Of a DNA stretch of 64,000 bases, positions 58,831-64,000 are shown piece by piece. Positions within the stretch are counted from its first letter, which is position 1. Every line of letters begins with the position of its first letter. A program made the position numbers and the translations under genes. The notes beneath the pieces were generated by a model. That model saw only the letters and a list, made by a program, of their open reading frames with translations, searched no databases and had not been told where the DNA came from. This DNA comes from Hibiscus mutabilis (taxonomy: Eukaryota; Streptophyta; Magnoliopsida; Malvales; Malvaceae), in the NCBI GenBank assembly GCA_019671005.1, contig CM033745.1, forward strand, positions 46,743,241-46,807,240, written 5' to 3'.

Positions 58831-59435
58831 CCTTTTAGAGCCCTTAAGTGCCAAAACTTGCTTGAATTTGAATGATATTCATGCTTATGTGTTTTTACTT
58901 CTTGTTGCATCTATGCTTGTTGCTAGGGGGAGTATGCATCTGTTCTTGTCCATATATCTTGCTCATATATCATTCATATGCATTTAGGCTCGCTCAAAGT
59001 TGGATTTTTGGACTTATTCTTGTCCAAAAATGTATTTTCTGGCAAAGGGTATCGATACGACAATAAGCGTATCGATACGGGGTCTTATATGGACAACGAT
59101 ACAGTCAACATTGTATCGATACGGTCACGCGTATCGATACTGTTTGAAAATCGTACTGATACAGTGGATCGATATGCCTAGTCAACGTATCGATACGATA
59201 TACGCAGATTCTTTAAATCAAACTTTTAAGAGAATATCTCTTTTAATTAAATTCAAATATTTTTTTTCTCTCAAAACCCTAACCAAAACCCCTATAAACT
59301 CCCCTCTAATCTCATTGTTTTATCACACCAAACTAAAAATTCTTTGAGCGTTTTTCATCAAAACATCAAGGCTAAAGCTTTTCTAGAAAATTGGTGCATT
59401 CTTCGTCCTTCATTCATCATATTCCACCACTCAAG
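58831..59435 (+). promoter_or_regulatory. Promoter-like leader of the copia-R accessory gene
   Basis: Non-coding. Boxes TATCGATAC at 59050/59070, 59114/59132 and 59188, with GATCGATAT at 59167 and TACTGATAC at 59154. Then a telo-box AAACCCTAA at 59274-59282 and TATAAA at 59293-59298. The donor site is 140 bp further on at 59436. This order is that of a plant promoter with its first exon. Confidence 0.6.
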
Positions 59436-59773
59436 GTATAAAACCATTTTTCTTTTCTTTTTAATTTTTGTTTAATTTTAATTGCCGTTTTTAATTATTT
59501 TTTGTATACATAGTATATTTATAGTATGGGTTTTGAAGTTTTTGCAAAAAATCTTTAAAATCTAAAAATTTTGGATCGAATATAAAATTATACTGTATAT
59601 TTTTTTACATTGTTTTTCAAATTTTTTTCCCAAAAATTATTTTTATAGTTATATATATTTTTTCAAACCTAAAATACAGTGTTTTTCATAATACCTTGAA
59701 TTATGAGAATATTTATTGGATTAAATGTGATGATAATTGAATACACTATTTTTAATTTTTTTATGTTTTTCAG
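59436..59773 (+). other. Predicted 5'-UTR intron of the copia-R accessory gene
   Basis: Donor CAAG|GTATAAAAC, T-rich body, acceptor TGTTTTTCAG|GTTT; 338 bp, ending eight bases before the ATG at 59781. The donor string and length match the copia-L copy (339 bp). Confidence 0.7.
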
Positions 59774-59780
59774 GTTTATA

Positions 59781-60981
59781 ATGGGGTTGAAAAAATACCA
59801 AGAAAAGAGGTACCATCAAGTTCATCAAATCCCAATACCGAAAATGAGGGTATTACTAAACCAAACCTTGGCTATATCATTCAAAATAGTTTTCTAACAC
59901 CTAAGGCTTTGGCTCATTACAAACAATATCAAGCCTTTATCATTCGGGATGAGTGAGTTGTTTCAATCCCTTTTTAAAACTCGGAACGTTTTAAATTCAA
60001 ATACTTTGGGTTGTTGCAACAATGGAAATTCTTACCTTTTTTACACCTACACCCGTCTTTATATCAAAATCTTGTTTTGATTTTTTATGCCAATGCCTGT
60101 TGCATTCATGATTCCGAAAGAAACAAAGTTATAGTCACTGAGTCTTATTTGATGGGAAAGAAATTTCAAATTTATCAAGAAATTTTATGCAATGTTTTTG
60201 GTTTTGAAAATATTGGGATTCATGATGAACACTCCTTCAGACATGGTCAACTTGGCTCCGTAACCGTTTTAGATGCCCATGATCGTATATTCATCTTATC
60301 ATCTCTTGGTGGCTTCGTCCTTCCAGTGGCAAATTCTCAACCATCTACCAAGTTGATGCCTTTTGGCTTCAATGTTTTCGTGAGGGTAAGCACCCAAACA
60401 TTTTTCAAATTATGTTTGACGACTTGGTATATCTTGTCCAACACTGCCACACCGATCAATTCAAGTCTTTCTAATATGGCACAACCTTGAGTCATCTTTT
60501 TTATTCCTTGGAGATCGATTGTTCAAATGATGGTAAACCGATCGATGAACACTCTATTACTCATGCCAAATTCCAATTCATCAACAACGAGTGGGTTCGT
60601 GTGGCTAATCCTCACCCTCAAGAAGCTTCTCATCCTTCTCCGGTGGCTCCACAAGGTCCTATTGCTTAGCCATCCAATGATGCTATGATGACCTTTCTCA
60701 CCGAGCAATTCACTTCGATGCGCACTCATATGGATGGTGGTTTTGCCGCTATTGATACTCGTTTCATAGCCTTGGAAGAACGAGTTGGGGTTATTGAGAA
60801 CTGAGTCATCTTGATTGATCACCATGTCGCTACCATTGAGCAACAACAAGCCTCCATGGATGTCTCTCTCGCTTCATTTCATGGAGCTTGGCTCAATTCT
60901 CGCGTTCCTCTGCCCCAAAACGATGATGAGGATGAAGAGGACATGGATGATGATGATGGCAATGATGACGGGGATGAGTAG
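59781..60981 (+). pseudogene. Copia-R accessory gene, frame-broken
   Basis: Homologue of 26334-25175. It starts MGLKKYQEKR. A recognisable stretch from about 60080 reads LIFYANACCIHDSERNKVIV, TESYLMGKKFQIYQEILCNV and LGSVTVLDAHDRIF. A later frame has EIDCSNDGKPIDE. The C-terminal part (60670-60981) shows heptad-like FTSMRTHMDGGFAAIDTRF, RVGVIEN, a stop, IEQQQASMDVSLASFHGAW and a strongly acidic end of D/E residues before TAG. At least three frame breaks are present. Domain assignment is as for the copia-L copy. No membrane segment is evident. Confidence 0.7.
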
Positions 60982-61398
60982 TTTTTGAACATCTCATTCA
61001 TATCATCTCATTTAGGCTTTCTTTTATTATGCACCTATGTTTTATGTTTAAGAACCCTATGCTTTGCTTTATGTTTTAGGTTATGAGTTTAGATATTAAG
61101 TTTGAATTTCCTTTGATCTTATGCTTGCTTTGGATTATATTTGAACTTTAATGCTATTATGTTGCTTTATTTATGCTTTGATTTGTGCTTTAATTGCCTA
61201 TATCTTGTTTATATCCCTTAATTATGCATTGATTTTGATCTAACAAAAAAGGGAGAAGAAAGTGTAAAAAACGCCAAAATTTTTAAGTCTTTATATCTTT
61301 TGAAAAACCTATCTTAAATTAAGGGGGAGAAACTTTTCAAGAATTTTCAAATACTTAGAAATTTAACTTTGGTTTTGTTATATCAAAAAGGGTGAGAT
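60982..61398 (+). promoter_or_regulatory. 3' region of copia-R with three purine tracts
   Basis: AAAAAAGGGAGAAGAAAG (about 61244), TTAAGGGGGAGAAAC (about 61319) and TATCAAAAAGGGTGAGATTG, which abuts the LTR at 61399. The same triple arrangement is seen in copia-L. Confidence 0.68.
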
Positions 61399-62534
61399 TG
61401 TAAAACTTATATTGATTTTGATATAACAAATTTGTATAAGGACCTATTTGTAAATGAAAATAAAATTTTAAGTATTTTAAAGTCTCACAAACTAACAGGA
61501 TATTTGAATCAAAACTGATTTTAAGTCAAAACAATCAAACCAAATAAGTTTTCTCTAATTTTTTCAAGCCAAATTTGTCATTTACGCTAAGTCGTATCGA
61601 TACGCTCTAGCCGTTTCGATACGACTTTACGTTACTGGAATTTTTATTACCTAAAGTGTACCGATATAGTTCATACTATATCGATAAGGTTTTAATCCAA
61701 ATATATTTTAAGGCATAGCGTACCGATACGGTTTGGTTTGATTCAAAATATCTTTGCATTTAATAAATATAACCGTTGGTGTCAATTATGGGGAATCAGC
61801 CATTTTCAAATGGTCGTTGGATATAGGCGTATTGATACACTTTTTGTTAAAACTTCACCCAGGATTTCAGTGAGCAAAATATGTACCGATACGCCCCTAT
61901 TTTTACACTATAACCGTACCAATACGCCTTCCCGCTTATCTATACGCCCCTTCTATTTTGTACACGTCTCTTTCCTCTTATAGACAGGTATCGATACGGT
62001 GACGAGGGTACCGATACGCTGGGCAGTTGAAGAACATTAATTGTGCCAGAAATGCTGCCCAACGGCTAGATTATTGATCTCAACCACCCAAAAGGCTAGA
62101 ATTCAATGCAAGGGTATAAAAGCAAGCCTCCAAAGCACCATCAACAACCATTGAACCTATTTGCAACATCCAAGCAATTATCCAAACCATTGTTCTTTAT
62201 AGAGTCAAATCCTTGTATCCAACATGTTTGTAATCTTCATTGTAAATCTTTATTTCAAGTTTTGGGTGTGTTTGATTGTAAATCGGGCAATATTCAGTCT
62301 TGTGAGAGATATCTTTTATTTGCCAAAAACTTCTTTGTAAAGAGAGTCTTTTGGTTTAATCTTTGGGTAGAAAGATTAACCGATTGTAAAGGTTACCTCC
62401 TAAGCCTAGAAAAGGGGAAGAACATCTAGTGGAGATTGTTGAAAATCCTTAGTGGGAGCTAAGATGTGGAGCTTGTTAGAAACTTGAACCACTATAACTC
62501 CACTTTTAAAAAGCCAATTCACCCCTCTTGGCCA
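61399..62534 (+). repeat. 3' LTR of copia-R
   Basis: It begins TGTAAAAC and ends CCTCTTGGCCA; counterpart of 23577-24814. Box array at 61595-62018. Confidence 0.85.
61594..62018 (+). repeat. Paired boxes in the copia-R LTR
   Basis: Pairs at 61595/61614 (19), 61659/61679 (20), 61917/61937 (20) and 61989/62009 (20). Singles at 61721, 61830 and 61884. The forms are TATCGATAC, TTTCGATAC and TACCGATAC. Confidence 0.85.
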
Positions 62535-64000
62535 AATTACATTCTTTTGATCCACTCAACATGTTTCCTATACTATGAACAATAAGCACAATTTCGTTAG
62601 TTTCAATGTCGATAATTTTGCAACCATTTAAATCAAAGATCACATTGAAACCTTTATCACAAAGTTGGCTTATACTCAATAGATTATGTTTAAGACTGTT
62701 GACATATAAAACTTTATCAATAAGGATAGAAGAGTGATTACAATGGAACCAATTCCTTCCATGTGGCCTTTGGAGTTGTCACTGAAAGTCACTATTCCTC
62801 CACTCTTTGGTTTTAGCTCCAAGAACCGACTCTTGTCACCGGTCATATATCTTGAGCATCTACTATCAAGGTACTATGAGTTTGTACATGAAGCTTTGGC
62901 CTTGTAGCAATGCCCCCTACAAACAAAGATTAAGTCTTGATTTTTGGTACCCAAATCATTTTGGGTCCATGAGTATTAGCTCCCAAAATCTTGGTTCCCT
63001 TGGGAATCCAAGAAGTAATAGCACTAGTATTATTAGAAGTGATTAGTTCCTTAGGAACCCAAACACTCATAATACTCTTACCCTTAGAGTACCTTTGGAA
63101 GCTTCTTTTCTTGCAGCCACCAAAGTTCCTTTTCACATAGTTGGGTTTTGAAGATTGTCCTTTTTGAAAACTAGTTTTCCCAACTTTGTTCAAGGAAGCT
63201 TTGAGATCACCAACTTCCCTTTGGTGATCATCGTGAACATTGGAGAGAAGGTTGTTCAAATCATGATTTTTCTTTTCAAAATCATTTTGCTTTTGTTGTA
63301 AATCAAGAACATTCTTCTGAAGTTTCAAGTTGGTTTTAGATAAGGAATCGTTTTGGTTTTTCAAATCGAAAATCATTTTCTTGTTTTTCAAAATCGATTC
63401 CTTGTCTTTCTCTACCAACTCATCATATACCTCTTTCAACTCATCATAATATTCTTGATGCTCATAAAAAGTAAAATCAAAGTTAAATGAGTTAGAGGTT
63501 ACCTTAGGATCCTCTTCAAGTGCCATGAGACAAAGATTGGCTACTTCTTGTTCCTCTTCCTCGGATGATTCCTCATCACTCCAAGTAGCAACATAAGCCT
63601 TGACCTTCTTCTTCTTCCTGAAGCTCTTCTTTTTGAGTTGGGGACAATCGGTCTTGATGTGCCCTGACTTCTTACACTCATAGCAAATTATTTGATCCTT
63701 CTCTTTTTCTTTGTTCTTGTTCTTGAAATTCCCTCTTCGATGAAACTTTCTTCCCTGGTTGGATTTCATGAACCGAGTGAAACTTTTGGCTAATATGGCC
63801 ATATATTCCTCTTCATTTTCACTTAAATCATTTTCCTCTTATGAAGCCTAGAGAGCAATTCCTACTTTCTTCTTTTACACCTCTTTCTTTTTCCATCATC
63901 TTCTCTTCTCTCTTGTTTTCTTCTTCTTTTCCTTTCTCCATAATCTCATGAGTAAGGAGAGAACCCATGAGTACATCGAGCTTCAAGGTTTTGTGATCCT
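62535..64000 (-). pseudogene. gag: Older copia gag and protease start, minus strand, open at the window edge
   Basis: The minus-strand frame from 64000 carries LDVLMGSLLTHEIMEKGKEE, a break near 63840 and MAILAKSFTRFMKSNQGRKF. It also holds the knuckle CYECKKSGHIKTDC (about 63690-63648), an acidic patch SDEESSEEEEQE and a long heptad-like region (63480-63200). After a stop at 62930 the protease reads YLDSRCSRYMTGDKSRFLEL, where DSG has become DSR. It is cut at 62535 by copia-R. It is a copia/SIRE-type gag and extends beyond the window. Confidence 0.88.

Larger units (their letters stand above)
57816..62534 (+). mobile_element. SIRE-like copia element, 3' half, plus strand (copia-R)
   Basis: RT/RNase H (57816-58830), box-bearing leader, intron-bearing accessory gene (59781-60981), three purine tracts and the 3' LTR (61399-62534). 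It is the inverted relative of 23577-28199, alike in all parts but clearly diverged. Its 5' half lies in or beyond the gap. At its right end it abuts an older minus-strand copia, into which it seems to have inserted. Confidence 0.88.

Overview
This is a repeat-rich plant nuclear contig, probably from a eudicot. It has one spliced host gene at the left edge, and almost everything else is nested, decayed LTR retrotransposons. Element types and repeat style (chromovirus Tekay-like Ty3 elements with about 2.8-2.9 kb LTRs starting TGTAACATCCC, an Ogre/Tat Ty3 element with a DUF7745-like ORF1, SIRE-like Ty1/copia) would fit Malvaceae such as cotton, cacao or durian. That placement is inference, not something the sequence proves. 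A 100-N scaffold gap lies at 57716-57815.

Layout. 1-1950: eight exons of a minus-strand KIN-14 kinesin running off the left edge. 3515-14895: a Mutator-like TIR element with a perfect 9-bp target duplication; a complete but dead Tekay-like element (4261-14760) sits inside it. 14896-23576: LTR remnants, including a TGTAACACCC LTR (16080-19891) broken by an inverted fragment, a probable solo LTR (20242-22862) and a coding scrap. 23577-28199: 3' half of a copia element on the minus strand. 28200-28646: LTR fragment. 28647-57715: a second Tekay-like element; its 5' LTR was invaded by a TGATAACT-type LTR element, which was in turn invaded by a minus-strand Ogre-like element (31430-49344). Deletions have fused the right-hand junctions. 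57816-62534: a related copia 3' half on the plus strand. 62535-64000: an older minus-strand copia gag/protease.

Main discovery candidate. LTRs of several unrelated families (Ty3 and Ty1), and the leader of an extra copia gene, carry arrays of a roughly 9-bp self-complementary box centred on CG (TATCGATAC, TACCGGTAC, TTTCGAAAC and hybrids). Boxes come in pairs whose starts are mostly 20-21 bp apart (range 18-22). Successive pairs are commonly about 52, 63 or 74 bp apart, close to whole helical turns. Linker sequences are largely unrelated between families.

In both copia copies an accessory gene lies between pol and the 3' LTR. It has its own leader with the same boxes, a conserved 338/339-bp 5'-UTR intron, and a product with a basic nuclear-type start, a plant-transposon-like domain, a coiled coil and an acidic tail. 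A regulator-binding-site relationship is a testable inference.

Every retroelement ORF seen is interrupted by stops or frameshifts, so the elements are described as relics. No RNA genes or CRISPR arrays were found.
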